Shown piece after piece: positions 8,524-17,582 of a stretch of DNA of 47,968 nt; the first letter of the stretch is position 1; every line of letters starts with the position of its first letter. The notes beneath the pieces were generated by a model. It worked only from the letters and a program-made list of their open reading frames with translations. It made no database searches and was not told where the DNA came from. Source of the stretch: Eubacterium sp. (GTDB lineage: Bacteria > Bacillota > Clostridia > Lachnospirales > Lachnospiraceae); NCBI GenBank assembly GCA_022794015.1, contig JAAWDZ010000023.1:1-47968 (forward strand), written 5' to 3'. Both the position numbers and the translations under genes were made by a program.

Positions 8524-9639
8524 TTATCTGTTTGATATAGAAATACTATAAGATGTCGGACACTTTTCCTGAACGCTAATTTTTATATATAAGTTCTGCG
8601 TACCGGATGTTGCCTCAGTTCCCGGAATGAACTGATCCAGTTCATTGGACGAACTTACACTGCTGTTGGTTGGAATTAAGCTGCCATATTGATTGTAAAC
8701 TTCTATTTTAAAACCATCTCTGCGGTTTTTTACATTCCATCCAAGACAATTTTCGCCAAAAAACAGAGGATCGACATCTTTATTTGTAACATATGTATAC
8801 CAGTGGGTTTCTGCACCATTCAGTCCAATATACCCCAAATAAGCGCCTCCATTCCATCCATTCAGCGACACTGCTGTTTCTTTCGTCTTCCCATAAGAAC
8901 CTACGCTTTTAATTCCCCGCGTCACTTTCTTATAAGTATATTTCAATTCTGCCGCCGTTGTTAAGCCAGAGATTTTAAAATAATATGTTCCCCCTTTGAT
9001 TACTGCAAAGTTCTGGCTTTCCACCTTAGCTCCAGAATAAAAACCTTCTATTCTTGTCTGCGTGTCTTCCGTAATCGCCTTTTTTTTCTGGTTACACAGT
9101 GTAATATTGGCGTAATTTTTTTGTTTTTGATAAGCAAGCTGAGAATTTGACAATAATTTTCTCAGCTTTATTTCGATTTCTCCGGTTTCTGCTGCCTTAA
9201 ATTTTACATATACGCTGCTCTTTACTACATCTCCCTGTATATTCAAAGCCGTATTCGCGTTTAGATTTGGCACATATTTCTTACCCTTATACTTCAGCTG
9301 GAAATTCTTATTGACCTTCTTTTTTTGATATTCTCCAATTTCCTGCCGTATAAAATAGGTTCCTTTCTTCAGATATACCATATCTTTTTTCTTTTTGCCA
9401 ATTTTCCCGCTATATACCGCCTTACCCTTTTTTGTTTTCACTATGTTAACATCTGTATTGGCTTTTGCGGATTTGGCGTTATTTTTCAGCTCATACCATC
9501 CTGTTTTTTTAACCTTTACTTTTTGATAAGAATTCGTATAGATCATATCTGCATGCACATTCTTTGCAGATCCTGTTAAACTGATTAATATCAGAACTGT
9601 AAATAATATCCTGATTGCCGCCTTTAATTTGTTTTTCAT
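8524..9639 (-). CDS. Secreted lysine-rich beta-domain protein of unknown function
   Basis: A 371-residue exported protein. I chose the start at 9639 because AAGGAGGAGAAAA precedes that ATG and the following 30 residues form a signal peptide (KNKLKAAIR, hydrophobic stretch, then NVHAD). The mature part is rich in Lys, Tyr and Thr and seems to hold three similar beta-sandwich units, each with a pattern like 'tGwYelk', 'KGTYFIRQ', 'GGTYYFKIS', resembling bacterial pre-peptidase C-terminal type domains. There is no LPXTG signal and no catalytic motif I recognise. It follows the large BspA/transglutaminase-like gene in the same direction and shares its lysine-rich style, so the two may be displayed or secreted together. 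It has its own extended -10 promoter and a strong terminator. Confidence 0.7.
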   Translation of the reverse strand: MKNKLKAAIRILFTVLILISLTGSAKNVHADMIYTNSYQKVKVKKTGWYELKNNAKSAKANTDVNIVKTKKGKAVYSGKIGKKKKDMVYLKKGTYFIRQEIGEYQKKKVNKNFQLKYKGKKYVPNLNANTALNIQGDVVKSSVYVKFKAAETGEIEIKLRKLLSNSQLAYQKQKNYANITLCNQKKKAITEDTQTRIEGFYSGAKVESQNFAVIKGGTYYFKISGLTTAAELKYTYKKVTRGIKSVGSYGKTKETAVSLNGWNGGAYLGYIGLNGAETHWYTYVTNKDVDPLFFGENCLGWNVKNRRDGFKIEVYNQYGSLIPTNSSVSSSNELDQFIPGTEATSGTQNLYIKISVQEKCPTSYSISISNR

Positions 9640-9706
9640 TTTTCTCCTCCTTTTCTCCTTACGCCAGTTATTCTTTATTTTGTCTTTTTGATTGTTCTGA
9701 TTCACT

Positions 9707-9778
9707 GTAACAGTTCGGACAGGCTGTCCTGTTATACGTTTCGCGATATAATCAAATCGCCTGTCCGGGTTGCAGTAT
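9707..9778. repeat. GTAACAG-family palindromic element D (one arm decayed)
   Basis: The left arm begins GTAACAGTTCGGACAGGC. The right arm starts with the exact complement of its inner half (GCCTGTCCG), but the outer half has drifted (GGTTGCAGT for GAACTGTTAC). The centre contains ACGTTTCGCGAT, similar in style to the CG-rich centre of A. It lies in the 5' leader of the gene at 8524-9639. Confidence 0.6.
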
Positions 9779-9787
9779 CTTATGTCC

Positions 9788-9799
9788 CACATTATAGCA
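9788..9799 (-). promoter_or_regulatory. Extended -10 promoter for the 8524-9639 gene
   Basis: On the minus strand, TGCTATAAT: a perfect -10 (9791-9796) with the TGn extension and only a poor -35. The predicted start falls a few bases before element D. It lies immediately past the stop codon of the upstream gene at 9806. Confidence 0.5.
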
Positions 9800-9805
9800 A
9801 ACAAG

Positions 9806-12800
9806 TCATACTACACGGATGACAAGTTTCAGATCCTTCTTCGCCGCCTTATATTTACTCGTAGCGGCAACTTTCACTCTCACCTTCACAACGTAACGGC
9901 CTTTTTTTATCCCTTTTTTCACGGTTATTTTCCCGGATTTGGAACATGTAATCTTTCGGTTTCCGGAAATTTTTGAAAATGTGGCTTTGCCTTTACTGTT
10001 TGTTGAACATTGAATTTTATATGTTTTATTCTTTTTCTTTAAAACGGATCTTTTACAGACCTTCTGGAATTTTTTAGCCTTAATCTGCGTTTTTTTCTTT
10101 TTGTAATCTGTATTATTGTTTGTTGTATCTGGTTTAACATTTGAATCACTGCCAATCTGTGCCTTCACAATGGCTGATGGCGCACCTTCCATATCCCCCT
10201 TACATGCCGTTACCCAAACTTCATAGCCCACCATACTCCGATCTGTGATAACATAGCTCATCTTCTCCTTTGATAATGCATTTATTCTGCTGAAATAGCC
10301 ATCATAACTGCCAAATCGTCCTTCTTCCCTGTAATAGATCCGATAAAATTCTGCATCTTTGACACACTTCCATGTTATTGTTGTCTTTCCATTCACAACT
10401 GTCACGGATTCTAATACCGGCGCCCCCAAAGCGTTATTTGTCTCCCCTATATCTCCGCTTATACTCAGTTCCCAATACTCCGTTACTTCTCCTTTCAAAT
10501 ATCCAATGCCTGTTACATGGGCAGCAACACGGGCAACATTCTTTTCTTCATTATAATACAATGTGTAATCCTCTCCGCGCCTGATATTATAAGGCGCTGC
10601 CGTCATCCCCTGCTGCGTTCCTTTATAATTTATTTTCGGATTGGCATCTGCTGATAAAACAGTTCCTTTCAAGTCAAACCATTCCCGTTTCAACATACAC
10701 CTGAAATCAGAATCCACGTATACATAATAGACGCCGTTTTTCGCAGCATAAAACTCCATCTGGGAATTCGCGATAACTCCCAGCGAAACACCTCCGCAAA
10801 AAGCTTTTTCGTCCACCCCGGAATTTACACCATTTTTACACACTACATATCCATTATGGTAATTGTTAAAACCATCCGTCTTATCCGTTTCCGCTCCCAT
10901 ACTCGACCAGCCGTAATCCAGCCAAAACGCCCCATAGCCGATATATTGAACAGATGATGGAAGCGTTGTTTTCATCTTCAGATTTCCCGCGAATGCAGCC
11001 TCCCCAATTGTCTCAAGCTTTTCTGACAGTTTAATTTCTTTCAAACCAGCGCGGTAAAAAGCGTAGGATTCTATCTCCGTCACCGAATCCGGCAGCGTTA
11101 TCCTGTCTACGTCCGCACTTTGAAAACTATAGGAAGGAATTACTGCAACTCCCGATTGTACCTGTACTTCCTCCACATGTATACTATAAAATGCCTTCTC
11201 TCCTATCTTACGCAAACTTTCAGGCAATATCAGCTTACGGAATCCATTATTTGTAACTATTAGCGTACCGGAAGAATCTTCTGTAAGAAGGCATCCGCAC
11301 GACACAAACGCCCACTCCCCTATCGTGTCTACGCCTTCCGGGACACGGTATTCCTCATCTGACTTTCCCGGCGGATATACAATCAGTGTTTTCATATTTT
11401 TATCAAACAAAACATTATCCCTGCTGCAGTAATATGCATTTTTTTGATCCACAACAATTTCTTTCAGAGAATCACAGCTTTGAAACATCCCCCCTGTCAG
11501 TTTTTCCACAGACGCCGGTATATAAATGGAGGTTAAACTTCTGTCGTTATAAAAAACAGATAAGCCTAAACTGACAACAGAATCCGGTATCTCTATCGCC
11601 TTTAGTTTTTCACAGTATGCAAATGCACTGTTCCCAATACTTTTTACAGTATTTGGTATCACTATTTTTTCTACTTTTTCCGTAGAATAAAAAGCTTTGT
11701 CTGCGATTTCTGTTACCGTATAACCGTTTATTTCTGCGGGAATATTGATTATTTTCTCACCAAAATCGCGATAATCTGTAATGCGGATGGTCTTTTCCGC
11801 TTCCGATATGACCTGGTATATACAGGATTCATCGCTCGAAGAGAGCTTCCTCATACTATAAGGTCTTGGCGCTTTTCCGGTATATCCGGCATCCACGATG
11901 TAATAATATCCGTCCAATATTGCCAAAACATTATAATGGCCGCTCGCTGCCCCCGGATCATGCGATGCAGATCTGGACTGCGCATCAATTCCCAGTTTTT
12001 CAAACATATACAGTAATGTATTTGTGCTGGCCCAGCAGTCTCCGGATCCCATAACAATTAACCCCGTATAACTGGTGCTTTCTGTCCCATAATCATAACC
12101 GGCAACAAACTTACAGCATTTTTCCGCTTTCTCGTAATCCGTCATTCCTGAATGCACGTTCTCATCCAGATATTGATCCATAACCTGTTTACTGTAGACC
12201 TGAGCATAATCACACACATGAAACGTTACTTTTTTTCCGCCTATTATCACATCGGAATCTTCATAAATATATCGTCTTTTTATGATCTCTCCTTCCTGTC
12301 CGGAAGGGTTTGTCTGCCCAACCCAATAGCCGGAATCCGGATCCTGGTGGTAATACCAGATCTCGACAGCGGGAATGATGCTTCCATTTGAAATTGTAAT
12401 ACTTCTCCCGTTGATACTGCCATATGTCTGCCCGGACAAACTATATGACTGCAAATATCCGTCCGGGATAGAAAGATACGGCCTGTAATCCTCATCCAAA
12501 ACATAGAGCGTTATCTCTGTATTTTGCACTGCGTCTTTCTCAGAATCTTCAATTCCCACATTTTCCAATGCGGTACGGGAATCTGGTTTTGGTACAGCTT
12601 TCCCACTGTATGCATTTCCTGGGGCAGATATTTCTTCTTGGTTCACTATTGTATACTGTGCACGGGCGCCTTCCATTTCAATGGATTGGACTTTTTTCCT
12701 GTTTCCTGTTTCCGTCTCAAACAGGATCTTCTTTGTTTCGATTTCTGATGCCTGCACACGGATTCCCGCAGAAACAGAAAAGATAATCATGAAAAAAAAT

Positions 12801-12844
12801 GCCTTTTTAAAAAAAATACTCTTCCACTTATTTTTTACACTCAT
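9806..12844 (-). CDS. Secreted transglutaminase-like / BspA leucine-rich-repeat / Fn3-like protein
   Basis: A 1012-residue exported protein. The start at 12844 follows GGGAGGAAAAT and opens a signal peptide (about 1-33). At about 255-325 lies a transglutaminase/protease-like core with its triad: Cys270 in GSGDCWASTN, His303 in SGHYNVLA, Asp318 in YYIVDAG. From about 365 to 670 run BspA-type leucine-rich repeats (repeated IP..V..IG..AF..C..L..I). At about 815-905 is a fibronectin type III-like domain (PVLESVTV, ITWKCVKDAEFYRIYY, GYEVWVTA). The last 95 residues are very basic (YKKKKTQIKAKKFQKV...), a C-terminal module seen on secreted Lachnospiraceae proteins that may bind the cell wall; this last point is inference. 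No sortase signal. Likely a surface adhesin or wall-associated enzyme; substrate unknown. Confidence 0.85.
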   Translation of the reverse strand: MSVKNKWKSIFFKKAFFFMIIFSVSAGIRVQASEIETKKILFETETGNRKKVQSIEMEGARAQYTIVNQEEISAPGNAYSGKAVPKPDSRTALENVGIEDSEKDAVQNTEITLYVLDEDYRPYLSIPDGYLQSYSLSGQTYGSINGRSITISNGSIIPAVEIWYYHQDPDSGYWVGQTNPSGQEGEIIKRRYIYEDSDVIIGGKKVTFHVCDYAQVYSKQVMDQYLDENVHSGMTDYEKAEKCCKFVAGYDYGTESTSYTGLIVMGSGDCWASTNTLLYMFEKLGIDAQSRSASHDPGAASGHYNVLAILDGYYYIVDAGYTGKAPRPYSMRKLSSSDESCIYQVISEAEKTIRITDYRDFGEKIINIPAEINGYTVTEIADKAFYSTEKVEKIVIPNTVKSIGNSAFAYCEKLKAIEIPDSVVSLGLSVFYNDRSLTSIYIPASVEKLTGGMFQSCDSLKEIVVDQKNAYYCSRDNVLFDKNMKTLIVYPPGKSDEEYRVPEGVDTIGEWAFVSCGCLLTEDSSGTLIVTNNGFRKLILPESLRKIGEKAFYSIHVEEVQVQSGVAVIPSYSFQSADVDRITLPDSVTEIESYAFYRAGLKEIKLSEKLETIGEAAFAGNLKMKTTLPSSVQYIGYGAFWLDYGWSSMGAETDKTDGFNNYHNGYVVCKNGVNSGVDEKAFCGGVSLGVIANSQMEFYAAKNGVYYVYVDSDFRCMLKREWFDLKGTVLSADANPKINYKGTQQGMTAAPYNIRRGEDYTLYYNEEKNVARVAAHVTGIGYLKGEVTEYWELSISGDIGETNNALGAPVLESVTVVNGKTTITWKCVKDAEFYRIYYREEGRFGSYDGYFSRINALSKEKMSYVITDRSMVGYEVWVTACKGDMEGAPSAIVKAQIGSDSNVKPDTTNNNTDYKKKKTQIKAKKFQKVCKRSVLKKKNKTYKIQCSTNSKGKATFSKISGNRKITCSKSGKITVKKGIKKGRYVVKVRVKVAATSKYKAAKKDLKLVIRVV

Positions 12845-13169
12845 ATTTTCCTCCCAAATAACAGCTTGTTCTATCATTTTTTCTTTCCAAAAATGGAATA
12901 TCTCGATCCCCCTTCTACTTCCTCTCACCATTTTAGAAAAATCTCCATCATAGAACAATTATTTTTGCATTCATTATAATCCAACTGCGATATTTTTCAC
13001 TCAACATGATAGCCTCTTTTACAGAAGGGACGTCTATACCGGAGCCTTCCAGATAGATACTATAAGAATTATGATATATCTCTCAACCAGATTCAGTATA
13101 TCACAGTCCTTTATAAAATGCACTCATTTTAACGATCTTCGTATACAATATTACATATGCCGATTTCAT
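12845..13169. other. AT-rich intergenic region
   Basis: Contains a TATAAT on the minus strand (12973-12978) with a poor -35 at unusual distance, a possible promoter for the gene ending at 9806. The rest is AT-rich with no gene, repeat or hairpin that I can support. Confidence 0.4.
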
Positions 13170-13682
13170 TCAGGTTGGGATACTGATTCCTTTCCAATTT
13201 CTTACATATAACCAATCCCCCATATCATCCGCTAATCCTATTGCATAATTTAGAACATTCTTATCTATAACTTTTTTAATCATTGAATTATAATCTCCAG
13301 GAGTAATATCTTTTTCATACGTTCGTTTATAGCTTTTTGTTATCATAACTAAATATTTGTATGTTTCTGCAAATACATTGGAATCCCCAAAAATATAATT
13401 TAACTTTTCCTGAATATTTTCAGTGTTTTTTTCACCAATTAGTTCTCCCAAAAATCCAATAATATAGTAAGGAATCGGCGTTCTTTTGTCAGTTGATTGA
13501 ATCCTCTCGCTCTCTGCTTTCTTATATAAACAATATAATTTTACCATATTGTCAATCGTTAAATAATTATGTATTTGTAAACAATAATTTTCAAATATAT
13601 CTCCGTTCTGCTTTAATATCTGATTTTTCTTTGAAAATGCAAAATATCCAGTTTTCATTAAAGCTAAAAACACCTGTAACAA
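13170..13682 (-). pseudogene. Unrecognised fragment fused behind a broken methyltransferase
   Basis: An open frame of 170 codons with no ATG or ribosome binding site at its start (it opens at TTG; the frame continues back to a TGA near 13740). The product contains IPYYIIGFLGELIGE and ends GDWLYVRNWKG. I do not recognise a family. It is very AT-rich, unlike its neighbours. The frame begins inside the end of the methyltransferase fragment, one base out of register, so it looks like the 3' part of another gene of a restriction or defence locus, joined by deletion. It could instead be a real small gene with a weak start. Confidence 0.45.
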
Positions 13683-13714
13683 TTTTTCTAACGGAATACA
13701 AATATCAGTATAAT

Positions 13715-13936
13715 TTACATCTTCTCTAATTTCTCAATCAGCGCGCACGACAATATCCCTGATCCGGCTCCTGCATCTAAAATACTAACTTTAGCCTGAT
13801 TGACTGGAATATTATATAATCCTGCCATATAACGAGCCGTATCTTTACTTGTAAAGAATTGACCATATTTTTTGCGTTCCTTTTTAGGCATACTGTCAAT
13901 ATATTTATTTGTACGTTCAGCAACGCGGTTTAACAT
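13715..13936 (-). pseudogene. Truncated N6-adenine DNA methyltransferase (N-terminus only)
   Basis: 73 codons starting at an ATG with AAGGAGAAGAAA upstream. The sequence KKYGQFFTSKDTARYMAGLY followed by VSILDAGAGSGILSCALIE is the N-terminus and SAM-binding motif I of Eco57I-type (gamma class) adenine methyltransferases, which are usually 450-600 residues. The frame stops right after motif I; the NPPY catalytic motif is absent. Hence a non-functional remnant of a type II restriction-modification system, consistent with its AT-rich composition. Confidence 0.75.
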
Positions 13937-14071
13937 TTTCTTCTCCTTGAATAATACCCAAAAAACAAATTTGTTGCATCTTTTCCCTTGTATATTACCA
14001 CATGAACACACTTTTTTCTATAAAAATATGATTCCCCGCTATACAGAAGAACTTGCTAAAATTCTTTCATC

Positions 14072-14097
14072 AAAAACAGGAGCGCCAAAGCGCTCCC
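14072..14097 (-). terminator. Terminator of the chemotaxis receptor gene
   Basis: On the minus strand, stem GGAGCGC/GCGCTCC with a 4-base loop followed by TGTTTTTG, 30 bases past the stop at 14126. Confidence 0.8.
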
Positions 14098-14125
14098 ATT
14101 TACAACTATATTCAATTTATCACCA

Positions 14126-16099
14126 TCATTTTGAAGCAAGTGTAAACTGTCCTACCAAATCCTTCAGGCATGCGGCCTCTGCTGAAAGCTGCTCACTTGC
14201 AGCCGCGCCCTCCTCTGCTGTCGCACTGTTACTCTGCACGACAACCGAAATCTGATTGATCCCTTCGGAAACCTGCTCTACCGACTCCGACTGTTCATTC
14301 GAAACAATCGCAATATGATCAATCGCTTCCACCACAGACTGAATGCTCCCTACAACGCCGAGCAAAACGTCGGCCGTATTTCGGACAATTTCCGTACCCG
14401 TTTGTACCGCTTCCGTGGAATTGGCAACCAGCTCCGACGTACTTTTGGCCGCCTTCGCAGATTTACCCGCCAAATCGCGAACCTCCTCCGCAACAACGGC
14501 GAACCCTTTCCCCGACTCGCCGGCCCTGGCCGCTTCTACAGCCGCATTCAAAGCAAGTATATTTGTCTGGAACGCAATATCGTCTATTGTCTTAAGAATC
14601 TTTTCAATCTCCTCGGAGCTTACCCGAATTCGCTCCATAGCGTCTACCAGATTCTGCATCTCCTGGTTACACAGCACCACTTTTTCACCGGTCTGATGCG
14701 TCTGGCTTCTGACTTCTAACGCGCCGCCCGCCGTATTTTTCACTTCTTCTGAGATCACGCTGATCCGCGCTGCCAGTTCCTGTACCGAGCTGGCCTGTTC
14801 CGTCGTCCCCTGGCTTAATGTCTGTGCGCTTGTAGATAACTGATTGCTTGCGCTCGCCACTCCCTCTGCAGAATGATTGACCTGACATAGCGCACTGCTC
14901 AGCTTAACCCGCATGTTGCGCATGGAATGTAAAATATCCTGAAAACTGCCTACATAGACGTCTTCATGCGTTGTATGGACGTCCAGGTTCTGATTTGCCA
15001 TCTCATTCAGCAGATAACTGATATCGCCAATAACGGTGCGAAGTCCCTCTACCAAAGCCTCCGTCGACCGGACAAGCACGCCTGTTTCATCCTGGTTGGA
15101 AATACGCGGCATCGGCGTTTCCAGATCTCCCTCCACCAGAAGCTTCATCCGATTGACACATGCCTTCATCGGCCTGCCGATATTACGGGCCAGTGCCAGG
15201 GCAACCACAACGGAAAGCGCCATGGAGATCAAAATCACTACTATATTAACCACCATTGCATCACGCGTAGACGCCAGATAATTGATTTGCGGCGCGGTCA
15301 CTGCAATGCTCCAGCCGTCCGTTTCTGCAACGGGGGCATAAGCTGCGAACATTTTATGCCCTTCGCTTATGTAGCTGCCGAATCCGTTTTCTCCCTCGCG
15401 CATCTTAGCGTGGATTGCCGCAAGTTCCTGCAGTGAAGCGTCTTCCTGTGCCTCCTCTTCTATATTTTGAACTGTAATTGTATCCAGCGTAATATCGGCA
15501 ATCGTACCGCCGGATTTATTAATCATATAGGCCCTGCTGTTTTCCCCTACCTGAATGGCAGATACAATGTCGTTCAAAAAGGTTTCCTGCGGAACAAAAT
15601 AAACTACGCCGACAATGGCTTCTCCTTCCTTTCCGTCCAAATACAAAGGCGCTGCCACCATAATGGACAGCTCTCCCGTAATCTTACTGATCAACGGTTC
15701 CGATACAAACACATTTCCCTGCATGGCCTGACGTACATATTCCCGATCGGAATAGTCTTTTCCGTCAAAAATACTGATACCGTCCGCACCCACAACATTT
15801 CCTCTCTGAAACCCGTGCATGGCAACGCGTCCGTCAATAATCTCCCGTTTCTCCTCCAACGATACATCCGAATCGGAAAGCTGTGGAATACACCCAACCT
15901 CCATAACAACATTCTTATACGACTTAAGCTCCTGCTGTGCGCGTCCCGCCGCTAAAACCGCCGTCTGGCTCATCATCTGCTCTACCGTCAACATAGTATT
16001 GTTGTAGTTCAGCGCGATGCTTAACGTCCCGGATACGACTAATCCTATCAGGACAGTCAGAATAAGACATACATTAATTTTGGTTCGAATGCTTTTCAT
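14126..16099 (-). CDS. Methyl-accepting chemotaxis protein with double-Cache-type sensor
   Basis: A 657-residue membrane receptor. TM1 is about 11-31. An extracellular region of about 250 residues has Cache features ([43 protein letters not shown]), the type that binds small metabolites such as amino acids. TM2 is about 281-304, followed by a HAMP domain ([12 protein letters not shown]...) and a cytoplasmic signalling domain whose hairpin tip is [20 protein letters not shown], the invariant CheA/CheW contact. It ends QFTLASK with no CheR-tethering pentapeptide. It has its own promoter and terminator and no chemotaxis neighbours. It implies the organism has a Che system, though not necessarily flagella. 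Confidence 0.95.
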   Translation of the reverse strand: MKSIRTKINVCLILTVLIGLVVSGTLSIALNYNNTMLTVEQMMSQTAVLAAGRAQQELKSYKNVVMEVGCIPQLSDSDVSLEEKREIIDGRVAMHGFQRGNVVGADGISIFDGKDYSDREYVRQAMQGNVFVSEPLISKITGELSIMVAAPLYLDGKEGEAIVGVVYFVPQETFLNDIVSAIQVGENSRAYMINKSGGTIADITLDTITVQNIEEEAQEDASLQELAAIHAKMREGENGFGSYISEGHKMFAAYAPVAETDGWSIAVTAPQINYLASTRDAMVVNIVVILISMALSVVVALALARNIGRPMKACVNRMKLLVEGDLETPMPRISNQDETGVLVRSTEALVEGLRTVIGDISYLLNEMANQNLDVHTTHEDVYVGSFQDILHSMRNMRVKLSSALCQVNHSAEGVASASNQLSTSAQTLSQGTTEQASSVQELAARISVISEEVKNTAGGALEVRSQTHQTGEKVVLCNQEMQNLVDAMERIRVSSEEIEKILKTIDDIAFQTNILALNAAVEAARAGESGKGFAVVAEEVRDLAGKSAKAAKSTSELVANSTEAVQTGTEIVRNTADVLLGVVGSIQSVVEAIDHIAIVSNEQSESVEQVSEGINQISVVVQSNSATAEEGAAASEQLSAEAACLKDLVGQFTLASK

Positions 16100-16130
16100 T
16101 TCAAAGTTCCCTCCTGATCACACGGCTCAA

Positions 16131-16147
16131 TATGGGATTTTCCCATA
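16131..16147. promoter_or_regulatory. Palindrome in the MCP leader, candidate operator
   Basis: TATGGGA-TTT-TCCCATA, a perfect 7-bp inverted repeat between the predicted start of transcription and the MCP start codon. Its role is unknown. Confidence 0.35.
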
Positions 16148-16170
16148 AGTGAAATAGCTTTTTTATACAT

Positions 16171-16200
16171 ATTATAAAAGGTATCCTTCCCACCTGTCAA
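16171..16200 (-). promoter_or_regulatory. Promoter of the chemotaxis receptor gene
   Basis: On the minus strand, perfect TTGACA (16195-16200), an 18-base spacer and perfect TATAAT (16171-16176): one of the strongest promoters in the window. Confidence 0.75.
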
Positions 16201-16428
16201 CTATAATCTGCCATTTATATCCAACAAATATATTTTGTAAAACGTCGTCTGGAAAGGCTGCCTCTGAGTACAATTTCCAGACACGCTTTCATAAAAAACA
16301 GATGATTTTCATACAGGTTTATAATAGATTTATTTTCAGAAATCTAAGGGTTCACAGAAACCTGGCCACGCCCTGTTTCCGTATAAAAATTACAGAAAAG
16401 TCATATGCTTTTACCGGGGTGATTTTTC

Positions 16429-16944
16429 ATGAAAGAACACAAACAGCTGAAACACTATACTGCGGCCGGCATATTTTTTGTTCTGACTGTCGGAACACTT
16501 TCGCATTTTCTGTACGAATGGACGAACCGCAACTTCATCATGGGCTTTTTTACGCCTGTCAGCGAATCCGTATGGGAACACATGAAGCTGCTCTTTTTTC
16601 CTATGCTGCTGTTTTCGCTTTTTATGGCCGGCAAACTCAAAAATCGGTATCCCTGCGTAATTTCTGCACTCTGTTTTGGAATTCTGGCTGGAACGGTATG
16701 TATTCCCACTCTTTTCTATGCTTATACATTTGCTGCCGAAAAAAGCATTTTTATCCTGGATCTCGCCATCTTTCTTTTCAGTACAATAACTGCGTTTTTT
16801 CTGGCGTATCAACTGACACTGTCCTGCAGGATGCAGGCATATACTGCCGTTTTATGCATTCTTGTGTGCGCCCTGTTTGCCTGCTTTATCGTATTTACTT
16901 ACCATCCTCCCTCTTTTGGTATGTTTTTGTCCGGCAACATATGA
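16429..16944 (+). CDS. DUF6512-like integral membrane protein
   Basis: A 171-residue protein with about five membrane segments. The motif GFFTPVSESVWEHMKLLFFP near residue 40 is what I associate with the DUF6512 family (FF.PV.ESVWEH). Function unknown. The start has GGGGTGAT upstream. A longer overlapping frame on the same strand (from 16302) lacks a ribosome binding site and has an unnatural composition, so this frame is preferred. Confidence 0.75.
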   Translation: MKEHKQLKHYTAAGIFFVLTVGTLSHFLYEWTNRNFIMGFFTPVSESVWEHMKLLFFPMLLFSLFMAGKLKNRYPCVISALCFGILAGTVCIPTLFYAYTFAAEKSIFILDLAIFLFSTITAFFLAYQLTLSCRMQAYTAVLCILVCALFACFIVFTYHPPSFGMFLSGNI

Positions 16945-16994
16945 AATGCAGAAGAAATCACTTGAAACCATACGACTTATCCAAAAAGACAAAA

Positions 16995-17100
16995 AACTGT
17001 CAGTAAATAACGGGCTGCCCACAGTATTACGCATCCTCCGGCATCCCGGTCAGCAGCGATATATTGTTTGCAGACGTCATTTTCTGACAGTTCCTTTTTG
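16995..17100. terminator. Long-loop inverted repeat between convergent genes
   Basis: AACTGTCAG (16995-17003) and CTGACAGTT (17084-17092) are perfect complements, separated by about 80 bases. T-runs follow in both directions (CCTTTTT on +, TTTTTTG on -). It probably ends the DUF6512 and desulfoferrodoxin transcripts, although the loop is much longer than in normal terminators. A smaller GCTGC/GCAGC pair lies inside. Confidence 0.45.
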
Positions 17101-17114
17101 AATTTTAACTTACT

Positions 17115-17489
17115 TTAAGCTTTCCATAGACCGTGCAGATTGCAGTACGCATATACTGCCTCAACCTCGTCTCCGTCGCAGATGGCAAAACAAACCTCCG
17201 GCTTTTCCCCCGGACTCAGCATTTTCCGCTGATTACCCTGTCTGGTCTGCAAAGACACCCATTCGATGGAATGCTCCGGCATCATCGGATGCTCTGCAGC
17301 TCCTACGCAGACTTTTACTTTGCCTCCCTCTGTCGTGTAAACCGGAACATGCTTTTCAACCGCCGCATCTACGGTTCCCGGAATAATCTCCTTCATTTTC
17401 TGCCCGCAGCACATCACCGGGACGCCTACATCCTTTACCATTGCAACTATATTCCCGCAATGCTCGCAAATATAAAATTTCTGTTCCAT
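17115..17489 (-). CDS. dfx: Desulfoferrodoxin (superoxide reductase)
   Basis: A 124-residue cytosolic non-heme iron protein that reduces superoxide to hydrogen peroxide without making oxygen, used by anaerobes. The N-terminal rubredoxin-like centre has Cys8, Cys11, Cys27 and Cys28 (YICEHCGN, VMCCGQ). The C-terminal catalytic centre has His47 (EKHVPVY), His67 (EHPM), His73 (EHSIEW), Cys116 and His119 (YCNLHGLW), the complete ligand set, with Glu45/Lys46 beside the site. Hence the two-iron class. It lies 93 bases after a GNAT gene on the same strand and may share its transcript. Confidence 0.95.
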   Translation of the reverse strand: MEQKFYICEHCGNIVAMVKDVGVPVMCCGQKMKEIIPGTVDAAVEKHVPVYTTEGGKVKVCVGAAEHPMMPEHSIEWVSLQTRQGNQRKMLSPGEKPEVCFAICDGDEVEAVYAYCNLHGLWKA

Positions 17490-17582
17490 TTTAATTTCCT
17501 CTCTTTCTCTCCTGAGCAGGCGCTATAACGCCTCTGTTTCCAATAACTGACACTTTCATAATATCCCAATAGATGAAAATTT

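Larger units (their letters stand above)
16100..16428. other. Divergent intergenic region MCP / DUF6512
   Basis: Contains the MCP promoter and palindrome, then a perfect 9-bp inverted repeat GTCTGGAAA/TTTCCAGAC (16247-16255 and 16274-16282), and on the plus strand a TATAAT (16320-16325) without a good -35 that may serve the DUF6512 gene. Confidence 0.45.

Noticed and set aside
10359..10584. Plus-strand frames inside the large BspA-like gene
   Set aside because: Antisense shadows without start signals or protein-like composition.
16302..17006. 234-codon plus-strand frame overlapping the DUF6512 gene
   Set aside because: Different frame from a well-started gene with a membrane-protein family motif; the composition (many Cys, His and Arg) is typical of a shadow frame.
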